The position numbers were made by a program, and so were the translations under genes. A DNA stretch of 64,000 nucleotides from Mucilaginibacter sp. UR6-1 (GTDB lineage: Bacteria > Bacteroidota > Bacteroidia > Sphingobacteriales > Sphingobacteriaceae). The DNA lies in contig NZ_JAJIWP010000001.1 in assembly GCF_020880975.1 (NCBI RefSeq), positions 62,001 to 126,000 of the forward strand, given 5' to 3'. Positions within the stretch are counted from its first letter, which is position 1; the number at the start of each line of letters is the position of its first letter. Shown piece after piece: positions 35,201-43,853 of the stretch. The notes under the pieces are model-generated. The model was not told the DNA's origin, did no database searches, and saw only the letters and a program-made list of their open reading frames with translations.

Positions 35201-35280
35201 GTCATTTCAACGTAGGAGAAATCCGCACACGTTCATAATCAGGTGACAGATTTCTCCCCGTACCTCGTTCGAAATGAAAT
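35201..35280. repeat. hairpin repeat, GTCATTTC/GAAATGA family
   Basis: Left arm 35201-35224 (GTCATTTCAACGTAGG...) and right arm 35245-35280 (GACAGATTTCTCC, then GTACCTCGTTCGAAATG), inverted copies of the repeat at 9867. It fills the gap between YcxB-like and MFS genes. Confidence 0.75.
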
Positions 35281-35299
35281 AGTTTATTAAAGCCTCGCT

Positions 35300-36469
35300 T
35301 TACTGCTTCAGCTTTGAGGATAGCATTGTAACTGTCAATCCCATAACGGCTATAATGGTATATGATACCCGCAGGTTTGTTGCCGCCGCCGCAAAACCGA
35401 TGATAGGCGGACCCAACAAAAAGCCCAGGAAGCCCACTGTTGATACGGCCGCCAATGCCACCCCGGCCGACATGGTGGTTGATTTACCGGCCTCGCCATA
35501 TACCAGTGGAATGATTGACGATACACCAAAGCCAACTATAAAAAAACCGGCTATTGCTGTATAAAGCTGTGGAAAAATAACAGATAATAGTAATCCGGCG
35601 GCTATGAGCGCACCGCTCATTTGCAGCATCTTTTTCATGCCGAAACGTGCGGTAAAAAAGTCTGCTACAAAGCGGCCACCGGCCATAGTGCACATGTAGG
35701 CGGTGTAACCGGCGCCTATCCAGGCCTTTTGGGCGTGTACAATTTCTTTAAAATAGATGCCGCCCCAATCAACCATAGCACCTTCGCACATCAGGCCGGA
35801 AAAGGCTATAACCCCTAACAGCATAAGCGCTTTATCGGGTTTGGCAAATACCGGCTGATCTGCCGAAACACTGCCTGTATCCTTTATTACAAAGCCGGAA
35901 GCGATGGCCGTAATAATCAGCACAGCCGCTGTAATGATAACATAATGCCAAAACGGGATCAGCTCAAAGCCGATCATTATGGTGCCGATAGATGCACCTG
36001 TAAAGCCGGCCAGGCTCCATAAACCGTGGAAAGATGCCATGATCGGCTTACTGTACAAAGCCTCAACCTGTACGGCCTGCGTGTTCACCGCTATGTTAAC
36101 CATGTTGCCGCTAAACCCGAACACGAATAAACCTGCCAGTAACGCATAAACCGATGGCGATAAACCAATAACAATTAATGTAAGCGCATAGATCACGGTA
36201 GCGGCAAGCACTACTACACGGCTGCCAAACTTAGCGGTAAACCATCCTGAAAAAGGTAGTGCTACCATCAAGCCTGCCGGTAAGGCCAATAATAATCCGC
36301 CTATTTCAGCTTCGTTTAATTGGAATTTCTGCTGAAACGTAGGTATGCGTGATGCCCAGCTTGCAAAGCATAAACCTTGTGTAAAAAAAAGCGAACTTAC
36401 GGCAACGCGATGCGCCAGGCGTGATACGCTTTTTTGCGGGGCAGGGGCTATTATGGCGGTTTCGTTCAT
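35300..36469 (-). CDS. MFS transporter, 12 transmembrane helices
   Basis: 389 residues, 12 hydrophobic helices. Motif A-like GWFTAKFGSRVV between helices 2 and 3, an intracellular loop ADFFTARFGMKKM after helix 8, and an N-terminal conserved region WASRIPTFQQKFQLNEAEIG. Resembles the YbjJ-type MFS group, substrate unknown. A palindrome touches the start codon. Confidence 0.85.
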   Translation of the reverse strand: MNETAIIAPAPQKSVSRLAHRVAVSSLFFTQGLCFASWASRIPTFQQKFQLNEAEIGGLLLALPAGLMVALPFSGWFTAKFGSRVVVLAATVIYALTLIVIGLSPSVYALLAGLFVFGFSGNMVNIAVNTQAVQVEALYSKPIMASFHGLWSLAGFTGASIGTIMIGFELIPFWHYVIITAAVLIITAIASGFVIKDTGSVSADQPVFAKPDKALMLLGVIAFSGLMCEGAMVDWGGIYFKEIVHAQKAWIGAGYTAYMCTMAGGRFVADFFTARFGMKKMLQMSGALIAAGLLLSVIFPQLYTAIAGFFIVGFGVSSIIPLVYGEAGKSTTMSAGVALAAVSTVGFLGFLLGPPIIGFAAAATNLRVSYTIIAVMGLTVTMLSSKLKQ

Positions 36470-36525
36470 CAGTATTAAAATAATACTGCAAAATTACTAT
36501 TTTATATAGTGTATTTTATACACTT
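36470..36525. promoter_or_regulatory. palindromes in the MFS promoter
   Basis: CAGTATT-AAAAT-AATACTG (36470-36488) lies directly before the start codon and AGTGTA-TTTTA-TACACT (36509-36525) upstream. A minus-strand TAATTTTG (-7) lies between them at 36490-36497. Looks like two operators flanking the promoter; the regulator is unknown. Confidence 0.5.
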
Positions 36526-36568
36526 AGTATTAAAATGGCATAAGTATGAAGCTGATGTACAGCGTTAC

Positions 36569-37231
36569 CTATTTATCAGCAGGATTCTTTTTGTTATCCA
36601 GCAGCATTTGCACCATTTTTTCGATCCGGCTTTGGCGGGTTTTCTCTTGTTTGGCGCTCAATATCCACACCACATATTCCTTTTTGTTGCTGTAGGCCAG
36701 TTTTTCAAAATAACTGATGGCGGCTGGATGATCGCTCAATGCTTCAAGCGCATCAGGAGGGAGGATCACTGTTTTTTGTTCGGTGTTGATGTACCGGCCA
36801 TAGTCGTTTTGCTGGATGGCTTCGTTACGCGAATCTGATTTTTTTACCAGTTCCTCCGGTTTATAGCGTAACGAGGTCCATGTTTTATCAATAGCTGCCG
36901 AGGTTACAGGGCGCAGGCCATATTGTGCCATTATATCTAACCCGTTGTCCATCATTTCCAGGTCGGTTGTTATGCCGCTGTTCTTTTTAGGGTATATTAC
37001 CCATAGCACCGTATCAGGTTGTAGTAGGTTTTTTAATAACTTTAAAAAAGCATCAAGCTCGTTGCCGGTGGTTACAAAAAGCTGAACTCCGTTAAACTTA
37101 CCGTCAACATCCGTGCTGATGGTTATATCATCATGTGGTTCGAGCAGGGCGGGGTATCCATTGGGTGCATTAAGCAGCAGCCAGTGTTGCCCGGTCTTCA
37201 TCTGTAGTTTTTTTGCTAATGCGCTTATCAT
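36569..37231 (-). CDS. DUF3052-like domain joined to YdeI/OmdA-type domain
   Basis: 220 residues. N-terminal part (1-130): LLLNAPNGYPALLEP, VLWVIYPKK and WTSLRYKPEEL resemble DUF3052. C-terminal part (from about 153): PPDALEALSDHPAAISYFEKLAYSNKK and WILSAKQEKTRQSRIEKMVQML match the YdeI/OmdA bacteriocin-protection domain. Both halves look intact. Function unknown. Overlaps the downstream gene in the operon arrangement by four bases (37228-37231). Confidence 0.75.
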   Translation of the reverse strand: MISALAKKLQMKTGQHWLLLNAPNGYPALLEPHDDITISTDVDGKFNGVQLFVTTGNELDAFLKLLKNLLQPDTVLWVIYPKKNSGITTDLEMMDNGLDIMAQYGLRPVTSAAIDKTWTSLRYKPEELVKKSDSRNEAIQQNDYGRYINTEQKTVILPPDALEALSDHPAAISYFEKLAYSNKKEYVVWILSAKQEKTRQSRIEKMVQMLLDNKKNPADK

Positions 37232-37761
37232 GTTTTATTGAGTTTGTTAAAAAAATCCCACAACACAATGCCTGCCGATACCACAATGTTGAACGAGTGC
37301 TTGGTGCCAAACTGTGGTATCTCAATACAGGCGTCAATCTCCTGCATCACCTCATCGCTTACACCGTTTACCTCGTTACCGAATATCAGCGCGTACTTTT
37401 CGCCTTGTTGTGGTTCAAAGGTGTCCAGCATCAGGCTGTTTTCGGCTTGTTCAATAGCTATTATTTTATATCCTTCGTCACGGAGTTGCTGTACCGCTTC
37501 AAGCGGGGTTTTAAAGTATTCCCAATCCATTGATGAGGTGGCGCCCAGGGCTGTTTTTTCAATTTCACGATGCGGAGGGCAGGCGGTAATACCGCACAGG
37601 GCTATTTTCTCTGCCGCGAACCCGTCTGATGTACGAAAAATAGAGCCGATGTTGTGCATGCTGCGTACATTATCTAACACCACGGCTACGGGCAGCTTAG
37701 CCTGTTCCTTAAATTCATCAACGGTTGCCCGGTTCAGCTCATCAAGCTTTAATTTGCGCAT
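37228..37761 (-). CDS. TrmH/SpoU-family RNA 2'-O-methyltransferase
   Basis: 177 residues from the ATG at 37761 (MRKLKLDEL); a TTG at 37767 is an alternative. SPOUT motifs are seen: VLDNVRSMHNIGSIFRT, then FGNEVNGVSDEV and IPQFGTKHSFNIVVSAG (knot motif 3). Methylates ribose 2'-OH in tRNA or rRNA using SAM; the target is not identifiable from sequence. Short single-domain form. Confidence 0.88.
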   Translation of the reverse strand: MRKLKLDELNRATVDEFKEQAKLPVAVVLDNVRSMHNIGSIFRTSDGFAAEKIALCGITACPPHREIEKTALGATSSMDWEYFKTPLEAVQQLRDEGYKIIAIEQAENSLMLDTFEPQQGEKYALIFGNEVNGVSDEVMQEIDACIEIPQFGTKHSFNIVVSAGIVLWDFFNKLNKT

Positions 37762-37866
37762 GGCCAAAGGTATTAAAACGGGGTAGCATAAACAACCATA
37801 GCGCTTACCCTATATCACTTGTACATCAGCTTAAACATACTTACATTGCATTAAATATCGCACCTA

Positions 37867-38157
37867 ATGAAACAGTACGTACTTACCGCATTTGATCATA
37901 CCGATACTGATGCCATACAGCGCAGGCTTGATGTGCGCCCTTTGCATGTTGAAAGGGTAAAACAGCTCAAAGCATCCGGCAATTTTATTGTAGGCGGAGC
38001 CATGCTTAATGATAATGGCGATATGATCGGCTCAACAATGATTGTACAGTTTGATAGCGATGATGAACTGGAACAATGGAAACAGAGCGACCCCTACGTA
38101 ACCGGTGGTGTTTGGGATAAGATCGAGGTTCGCCCTTTCAAGGTAGCTAACGTTTAA
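37867..38157 (+). CDS. YciI-like domain protein
   Basis: 96 residues. Conserved His in RPLHVERVK with GGAMLNDNGDMIGS and DPYVTGGVWDKIEVRPF, the YciI/YCII fold. The fold is a dimeric alpha/beta barrel of ferredoxin type with a His-Asp pair; reactions are mostly unknown. Short promoter region, no clear box. Confidence 0.85.
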   Translation: MKQYVLTAFDHTDTDAIQRRLDVRPLHVERVKQLKASGNFIVGGAMLNDNGDMIGSTMIVQFDSDDELEQWKQSDPYVTGGVWDKIEVRPFKVANV

Positions 38158-38193
38158 TGTTTTCCATATCTAATAATTAATAAGCCTTTTACA

Positions 38194-38976
38194 ATGTATA
38201 GTTTCAAACGTTTTTTGGCCGCCTTCGCGGTAGTGCTTTTTGTGTTGACAGCCGTAGGCGCCTCAGCTAAGGATGTAAGCTATTACCAGCTAAAGGTTTA
38301 TCATTATAAAACCGCGGCGCAGTTTGAGCAGCTTAATCAGTATTTAGAAAAGGCTTACGTGCCGGCATTGCACCGTTATGGCATAAAAAAGGTTGGTGTA
38401 TTTGCCACCCTGCCCGAAGATACTGCCGACAGGCGTGTTTACGTTTTTATTCCCATCAAAGGATTGAATAAGCTGGAGGAAATAGACCAGCGTTTAGCCG
38501 CCGACCAAAAGTATATTGCCGATGGTGCAGCTTACCTTAACGCGCCATATAACGGCTCGCCCTATACCCGTATCGAGAATATTTTGCTTAAGGCGTTTGC
38601 CGGTATGCCTAAGCCGGAAGTGCCCGCACTAAAATCGCCCAAGGCCGAGCGTATATATGAGTTGCGCAGCTACGAGAGCGCTACCGAAAAGTATCATCAA
38701 AATAAGGTGGAGATGTTTAATGATGGTGATGAAATATCGCTATTCAAAAGGCTTGGCTTTAACGCGGTATTTTATTCGCAGGTGCTATCAGGCGCACGTA
38801 TGCCTAACCTGATGTACATGACCACCTTTAACAACCGCCAGGATCGTGATAAGCACTGGGAAACCTTTGGCTCGGATGGTGTGTGGAAGATACTTTCGGC
38901 CAAGGATCAGTATAAAAACAATGTATCGCGTAACGAGATCGTGTTCTTACGTCCGGTTGAATATTCTGATTTTTAG
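38194..38976 (+). CDS. NIPSNAP-domain protein with signal peptide
   Basis: 260 residues. Signal peptide (KRFLAAFAVVLFVLTAVGASA, cut near residue 25) leads into two NIPSNAP-type dimeric alpha/beta barrel repeats: YYQLKVYHYKTAAQFEQLNQYLE and YELRSYESATEKYHQNKVEM, with HWETFGSDGVWK near the end. Probably periplasmic. The family is often found near methylmalonyl or glycan genes in Bacteroidota; no role assigned here. Confidence 0.8.
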   Translation: MYSFKRFLAAFAVVLFVLTAVGASAKDVSYYQLKVYHYKTAAQFEQLNQYLEKAYVPALHRYGIKKVGVFATLPEDTADRRVYVFIPIKGLNKLEEIDQRLAADQKYIADGAAYLNAPYNGSPYTRIENILLKAFAGMPKPEVPALKSPKAERIYELRSYESATEKYHQNKVEMFNDGDEISLFKRLGFNAVFYSQVLSGARMPNLMYMTTFNNRQDRDKHWETFGSDGVWKILSAKDQYKNNVSRNEIVFLRPVEYSDF

Positions 38977-39151
38977 GTATTTAGTAAGTTTTTTATAAAA
39001 ATTCCAAAAAATATTTCTCTGCCCAGGCAACCCAGGCCACCTGCCCGGCGTAATTACTTATAAACAGGTTTTAATGTTGCGATGAACATTAGCTGTAAGT
39101 GATTAATTATGCGATATTTATAGTAAAGATCATGATTGGCCCCCTCAATTT

Positions 39152-39790
39152 ATGGCAGAGAAAAACTTACAGGAACTGATTGAAGGTTGTGTAAAGCAAA
39201 ACCGGCAGTGCCAAAAGGAGCTGTACAAACTGTACTACAGCTATGCCATGGCTATATGCCTGCGTTATGCTAATGATAGGGATGAGGCCGCAGGCATCAT
39301 GAACCAGGGTTTTTTCAAGGTTTTTAAATACCTGAAGAACTATGATGAGAACCGTCCATTTAAAATATGGCTCGGTAAGATCATGACCAATGTGGCTATT
39401 GACCATTATCGCGCAGCGGCGCGTATGGCTGTTGTTGAGGAGCTGGATAAGGCGGAGCATGTAAGTGATGTTGATATGGCCGATAAGCGGCTGCATTACA
39501 ATGATCTGTTGGGGATGATACAGCGCCTGCCGCGTGCCTACCGTTTGGTTTTTAACCTGTTTGCCATTGAAGGTTACAGCCACGAGGAGATAGCCGATAT
39601 GCTGGCTATAAGCACCGGGGCATCAAAATCAAACCTGCACAAAGCCAGGCAAAAGTTAAAGCTGATGATACTGGCAGCAGATAAAAGTGACAAAGGCAAC
39701 TACGGTGCGGATGTGCAGTATGCGCCAATAGTAGCGATGAACGGACTATACTTAAATACCAATTACGTACTCAACAATTTTTTCAGGTAA
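39152..39790 (+). CDS. ECF-family RNA polymerase sigma factor
   Basis: 212 residues. Region 2: ANDRDEAAGIMNQGFFKVF and IWLGKIMTNVAIDHYR. Region 4: LPRAYRLVFNLFAIEGYSHEEIADML and GASKSNLHKARQKL, a helix-turn-helix. The C-terminus has an extra 40 residues. Bacteroidota ECF factors usually act with a membrane anti-sigma; the next gene overlaps the stop by one base (TAATG) and looks like that partner. Confidence 0.9.
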   Translation: MAEKNLQELIEGCVKQNRQCQKELYKLYYSYAMAICLRYANDRDEAAGIMNQGFFKVFKYLKNYDENRPFKIWLGKIMTNVAIDHYRAAARMAVVEELDKAEHVSDVDMADKRLHYNDLLGMIQRLPRAYRLVFNLFAIEGYSHEEIADMLAISTGASKSNLHKARQKLKLMILAADKSDKGNYGADVQYAPIVAMNGLYLNTNYVLNNFFR

Positions 39791-40983
39791 TGGATCAGGA
39801 GAAGGATAAAAAATTGGACGAGTTTTTTAGTGACGCCATGCGCAACCATGATGAAATAGATTTTCGTGAGCAGGATTGGGGCATGATGGAGCATATGTTG
39901 AACAGGCGCCGCAAACCCTTTATAATGTGGATGCGGGTTGCCGGGAGTGTTGCTGCCATGTTGCTGATAGCGTTAGGTATATGGTGGTTAATGCCCGATA
40001 AATATAATGAACAGGATACCATAACCCGGGCCAAAAATAATAAGCCGATGCAGAAGATAACGAAGCGTAACGAAGAGCCTGTGGTTGAGGGTAAAGGAGA
40101 TAGCATAGCCGGGTTAACTGTACGTAAGGGGGTTACTGCAGCCGGAACAACGCATCGTAGTAAAAGTTCCGGTCCGGATGCTGCTCCTTTAAATGTTGAC
40201 ACCCTGGAGAAATCTCTTTTTCAAAAGGATGTAAATAATTCTGTTGCGGATATTGCATCGGTTAAGCCGGTAAATAATACCGGGCCCGATACTGCCGGCA
40301 TGCAGTATACTGATATTGTAACCACGCAGGATGCAGACACCGGGGTTAATGAAAAGGTTGAGAAAACCCAAAGCCCTGCTAAGCCGCAGGGGGTAAGCAA
40401 ACGGCCTGTGTTTGCGATAAGTGTACTGGCAGCGCCTGATGTTAACGGGGTTGGCTCATTTGGCAGCAGTAAGGTAGGGGCAAACGCCGGTGTTATGCTG
40501 AGTATGAAACTAAGCAGCAGGTTTACGGTAAGCACGGGCGCGGCCTATTCATATAAGCCGTATGATGTAAGGTTTAGCCAGTACCGAACTATTTATCAGT
40601 TTGCGGTTAACCCAACCAATGTTATGGCTGATTGCCGGGTGCTGGATATTCCGTTGAATATTGATTACAAGTTTTACAGCAAAAAGCAAAACAGTTTGAG
40701 CATGGGTGCTGGTTTATCATCATGGTTTATGCTGAATGAGAAGTACAGTTTTAGCTACCCGGGTAATGCCAGCGGACCAGCATCATACAGTGTATCAAAT
40801 CAAAATAAACACATACTGGGCATACTTAACCTGCAGGCTACTTATCACCGGCAGCTTAACCAAAAGGTAGGTATAGCGGTACAGCCGTTTATGAAGGTGC
40901 CGCTAACCAATATAGGATACAGCCAGGTGCGATTACAAAGCCTCGGTATAGCAGCCGGGTTAACATGGAATTTAAGCCCATGA
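39790..40983 (+). CDS. anti-sigma-like protein with periplasmic barrel-type domain
   Basis: 397 residues. Short cytoplasmic N-terminus (1-45), one membrane helix at 46-68, a low-complexity periplasmic linker (about 70-195), and a C-terminal domain of about 200 residues with alternating aromatic beta strands (RFTVSTGAAYSYKPYDV, YSFSYPGNASG, VAVQPFMKVPL) as in outer-membrane beta-barrel/PorT-like domains. Paired with the ECF gene, it probably senses envelope state and sequesters the sigma factor; this is inference. Confidence 0.75.
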   Translation: MDQEKDKKLDEFFSDAMRNHDEIDFREQDWGMMEHMLNRRRKPFIMWMRVAGSVAAMLLIALGIWWLMPDKYNEQDTITRAKNNKPMQKITKRNEEPVVEGKGDSIAGLTVRKGVTAAGTTHRSKSSGPDAAPLNVDTLEKSLFQKDVNNSVADIASVKPVNNTGPDTAGMQYTDIVTTQDADTGVNEKVEKTQSPAKPQGVSKRPVFAISVLAAPDVNGVGSFGSSKVGANAGVMLSMKLSSRFTVSTGAAYSYKPYDVRFSQYRTIYQFAVNPTNVMADCRVLDIPLNIDYKFYSKKQNSLSMGAGLSSWFMLNEKYSFSYPGNASGPASYSVSNQNKHILGILNLQATYHRQLNQKVGIAVQPFMKVPLTNIGYSQVRLQSLGIAAGLTWNLSP

Positions 40984-40996
40984 TAAACTAAAAAAC

Positions 40997-41560
40997 ATGA
41001 AACATTTATTGATTTTATTTGCCCTGACAAGCGGTTTGCTTGCTCAGCAGGCCCCCTCTGCGCTTTATGTTAGCAAAAATGCTTCGGTAACCTTGTATTC
41101 CGAAGCTCCTATGGAGAACATTGAAGGCTCATCAACCGATGGCAAATCAGTGTATAACGCCGCAACCGGCGAGTTGGCATTTAACGTGGCCATACGCTCG
41201 TTCAAATTTCAAAAATCATTAATGCAAGAGCATTTTAATGAGAATTATATGGAGAGCGACAAATATCCGCAGGCATCATTTAAAGGCACTATTAACGAAA
41301 AGCCCGATGTAAAGGTTAATGGCAGCTACCCCGTTACCGCCACCGGTGTATTAGATGTACATGGTGTAAAACAGCAGCGCACCATTAAAGGCAAGCTCAA
41401 TGTTAACAATGGCAAAATAACCATCACCTCAGAGTTTATGGTAAAGTGCGCCGACCATAAGATAGAGATCCCCAAACTTGTTTTTCAAAAAATAGCCGAA
41501 ACATTAAAGATCACGGTAACGGCTAACTATACCGCATACAACAAAAACCCCACAAATTGA
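40997..41560 (+). CDS. YceI-family periplasmic protein
   Basis: 187 residues. Signal peptide (KHLLILFALTSGLLAQ), then the YceI pattern FNVAIRSFKFQKSLMQEHFNENYMESDKYPQASFKG, DVHGVKQQRTIKG and a lipocalin-like barrel. YceI members bind isoprenoids or quinones in the periplasm. Ends three bases before the next gene. Here it is a member of a YceI/barrel/Rieske operon behind the ECF pair. Confidence 0.9.
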   Translation: MKHLLILFALTSGLLAQQAPSALYVSKNASVTLYSEAPMENIEGSSTDGKSVYNAATGELAFNVAIRSFKFQKSLMQEHFNENYMESDKYPQASFKGTINEKPDVKVNGSYPVTATGVLDVHGVKQQRTIKGKLNVNNGKITITSEFMVKCADHKIEIPKLVFQKIAETLKITVTANYTAYNKNPTN

Positions 41561-41562
41561 TT

Positions 41563-42504
41563 ATGAAAAAAGTATGTATTGTACTGGCAATGCTGCTGGC
41601 ATGCCACACACTTAAAGCGCAAACGGATACGTCGTCGGCCGACGCGATAATGTCATCATTAAGTGCTGATGATAAGCATGAGGATGTTATCGCGACCTTT
41701 AAGGCTACCCGGCTTATTTTTACACAAACTACCGAAACGGTAAAAAAGCACAACCTTAACTTTTTGGTTACCCACCGCTTTGGTGATATAGCGGGCAGCG
41801 AGGGCGGCGGCTCAACACTGTACGGGTTGGATAATTCGAGCGATATATTTATCGGCTTTGAGTATGGCCTTACCGATAATCTCGACCTGCAATTTGGCCG
41901 CAGTAAGTTTGAACAGTTGATAGAGGCCGGTTTTAAATATGCCGTGCTGCATCAAAAAGCGGATGATAGCATGCCCTTTTCATTGGCTTTAGCAGGTAAG
42001 GCAGGCCTTAAACCCTACAGCGTAAACACCGATGTTTTTGATGATTACACCAATCGCCTTAATTATATGGCGCAGGCCATTATAGCGCGTAAATTTTCAT
42101 CGAGCTTTTCGCTGCTGATATCGCCAACATTTGTGCGCAACAACCTGCCGTTCCCTTTTATTAACGGTAACGAAAAGGATTACATAGCGCTTAGCGCGGC
42201 AGCCAGGTATAAGTTTACTAAACGCCTGGGTATAGTGGTTGATTACGCACACCCGTTCTCCTCATTCCGCAATAATAGTACTAACCCCAAATTTTACGAT
42301 CCGCTGGGTGTAGGGCTTGAGGTTGAAACAGGCGGGCACGTTTTCACGCTCAACTTCTCGAACGCAAAGGCCATATCAGAGATGAATTACCTGAGCGATA
42401 CCGAATCGAGCTGGGGTAAGGGGCAGTACCGCATCGGGTTCACCATATCGCGCATGTTCGATCTCGGACCAAAAAATAAAAACAAAAAACAATCAAATTA
42501 TTAA
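41563..42504 (+). CDS. DUF5777-like beta-barrel outer membrane protein
   Basis: 313 residues from the ATG at 41563 (KKVCIVLAMLLACHTLKAQ signal). The body is beta-rich with HNLNFLVTHRFGDIAG and GLTDNLDLQFGRS near the start and VFTLNFSNAKAI close to the end, as in DUF5777. That family is predicted to be an outer-membrane barrel, often next to YceI and Rieske or cytochrome proteins. Function unknown. Confidence 0.8.
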   Translation: MKKVCIVLAMLLACHTLKAQTDTSSADAIMSSLSADDKHEDVIATFKATRLIFTQTTETVKKHNLNFLVTHRFGDIAGSEGGGSTLYGLDNSSDIFIGFEYGLTDNLDLQFGRSKFEQLIEAGFKYAVLHQKADDSMPFSLALAGKAGLKPYSVNTDVFDDYTNRLNYMAQAIIARKFSSSFSLLISPTFVRNNLPFPFINGNEKDYIALSAAARYKFTKRLGIVVDYAHPFSSFRNNSTNPKFYDPLGVGLEVETGGHVFTLNFSNAKAISEMNYLSDTESSWGKGQYRIGFTISRMFDLGPKNKNKKQSNY

Positions 42505-42508
42505 CGCA

Positions 42509-42949
42509 ATGGAAAGAAAAGAATTTTTATCAAAACTGGGCATCGGCTTTGCCGCGGTTTGTGTAGGTTGTGGTGTTGCCGCCTGCGGAAGTTCAAAGAG
42601 TAACGATCCGACACCGGATAAGCCTGATGACGGCGATGATGATGGTAACCTGTTCAGTGTTAACCTAAACAGCGAGCTTACCGCTGTAGGGCAGTCAAAG
42701 GTATCAAACGGGGTAATACTGGTACGTACGGCTGCCGGTAATGACGAAAGCTCATTTACCGCCGTTCAGGTAGCTTGTACCCACCAGGGCACCGCCATCA
42801 ATTATAATAATGCGCAGGGGCGGTTTATTTGCCCTAACCATGGCAGCCAGTTCAGCAATGCCGGCGCGGTGTTGGTTGGCCCCGCTACTACTGCGTTAAA
42901 ACAGTATAATATTGATATTAACGGCAATACATTAACCGTATCAGCCTGA
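42509..42949 (+). CDS. Rieske [2Fe-2S] domain lipoprotein
   Basis: 146 residues. N-terminal twin hydrophobic segment with lipobox GVAACGSS (Cys26), a negatively charged linker (DGDDDG), then Rieske box 1 C90-T-H92 (ACTHQG) and box 2 C108-P-N-H111 (CPNHGSQF). An electron-transfer protein exposed on the periplasmic side or outside the outer membrane. Four bases from the barrel gene, so probably one operon. Confidence 0.92.
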   Translation: MERKEFLSKLGIGFAAVCVGCGVAACGSSKSNDPTPDKPDDGDDDGNLFSVNLNSELTAVGQSKVSNGVILVRTAAGNDESSFTAVQVACTHQGTAINYNNAQGRFICPNHGSQFSNAGAVLVGPATTALKQYNIDINGNTLTVSA

Positions 42950-42973
42950 TTATTCGTATAAGTTTTAGGTTAT

Positions 42974-43010
42974 AAAGCCTGTGCCTTAATTGGGTACAGG
43001 CTTTTATATT
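42974..43010 (+). terminator. intrinsic terminator after the Rieske gene
   Basis: Stem AAAGCCTGT/ACAGGCTTT, extended by G-U, C-G and C-G pairs, followed by TTTATATTT. Confidence 0.85.
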
Positions 43011-43046
43011 TACATAAGTTTAAGCAGGCAAACTAATTTTTGATTT

Positions 43047-43062
43047 ATACGTATATACGTAT
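43047..43062. promoter_or_regulatory. 16-bp palindrome upstream of the exopolysaccharide operon
   Basis: ATACGTATATACGTAT is a perfect palindrome and a tandem copy of ATACGTAT, 96 bases before the TolC-like start. Candidate operator. Confidence 0.5.
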
Positions 43063-43110
43063 CTGTAAAAAAGCTTGCACACAACTTTGTGGTATTTTTC
43101 AGCGATATTT

Positions 43111-43131
43111 ACCGTGTAAGGTATATATTGC
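43111..43131. promoter_or_regulatory. shared exopolysaccharide motif, copy 1 (ACCGTGTAAGGTATA)
   Basis: The same motif recurs at 51703-51724 (ACCGTATAAGGTTTA) and 57784-57805 (ACCGTACAAAGGTTATA), each in front of an exopolysaccharide gene. The inverted ACC/GGT half-sites suggest a dimeric regulator site. Confidence 0.4.
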
Positions 43132-43157
43132 CGATAATTACATTTAAAATACGTTTA

Positions 43158-43850
43158 ATGAAAATAAAGGTACTTTCAGTATTTGCTTTCCTGATCATGA
43201 TATTACAGCATGGCTATGTGCTGGCCCAGGAGAGTATAGTACAGGATATATCGGAAGTATATGTTGATAAACTGGTTAATGTGGCCAGGCAAAACTATCC
43301 GCGCATCAAAACTTATCAAAGCCGGGTTGATGTTGCTAAGGTCAATGTATCTATAGCCTCGGTTTCGCTATTTGATGCATTGAGCCTGTCCTATATTTAT
43401 CAGCCTGATAATGTTACGGTGGTTGATCCGGCAAACCCGGGTACGCGTTTTTTTAAGGGATTGCAGCTTGGCGTTTTTATTAACCTGGGTACCATACTGC
43501 GTACGCCCATGAATATTAAGCGCGCTAAAGCCGAGCGCCGGTTAGCTGAAAGCGAACGTGACGAATATACACTAACACTGGCTGCCGAAGTAAAGCGCCG
43601 GTATTACCTTTACATACAGCGCGTTGGCCAGTTAAAAACACAAACCCGCGCATGGCAGGAGGCTGAGAATGGCATAAAGGATATTGAGTATCGTTACAAA
43701 AAAGGTGAGGCTACTTTTGAAACCTTTAATACAGCGCAGATACAGCTTACGGAGCGCCGTACGCAAAAAATTGAGTCGGAAGCCAACGTGTTTATTTCAA
43801 AGGCCGACCTTGAAGAAATATTAGGCGAAAAGCTGGAAAACATAAAATAA
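43158..43850 (+). CDS. TolC-like outer membrane export protein, short form
   Basis: 231 residues from the ATG at 43158 (signal KIKVLSVFAFLIMILQHGYVLAQ). Coiled helices LVNVARQNYPRIKTYQSRVDVAKVNVS and RRYYLYIQRVGQLKTQTRAWQEAENG, plus YRYKKGEATFETFNTAQIQLTERR, are TolC-type repeats. Full TolC has two repeats and about 430-500 residues, so this is about half a TolC and may trimerise differently. Heads the exopolysaccharide locus. Confidence 0.75.
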   Translation: MKIKVLSVFAFLIMILQHGYVLAQESIVQDISEVYVDKLVNVARQNYPRIKTYQSRVDVAKVNVSIASVSLFDALSLSYIYQPDNVTVVDPANPGTRFFKGLQLGVFINLGTILRTPMNIKRAKAERRLAESERDEYTLTLAAEVKRRYYLYIQRVGQLKTQTRAWQEAENGIKDIEYRYKKGEATFETFNTAQIQLTERRTQKIESEANVFISKADLEEILGEKLENIK

Positions 43851-43853
43851 TAA

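Noticed and set aside
37238-37786. 182-residue ORF antisense to the SpoU methyltransferase gene
   Set aside because: Shadow frame; the SPOUT motifs on the minus strand are convincing.
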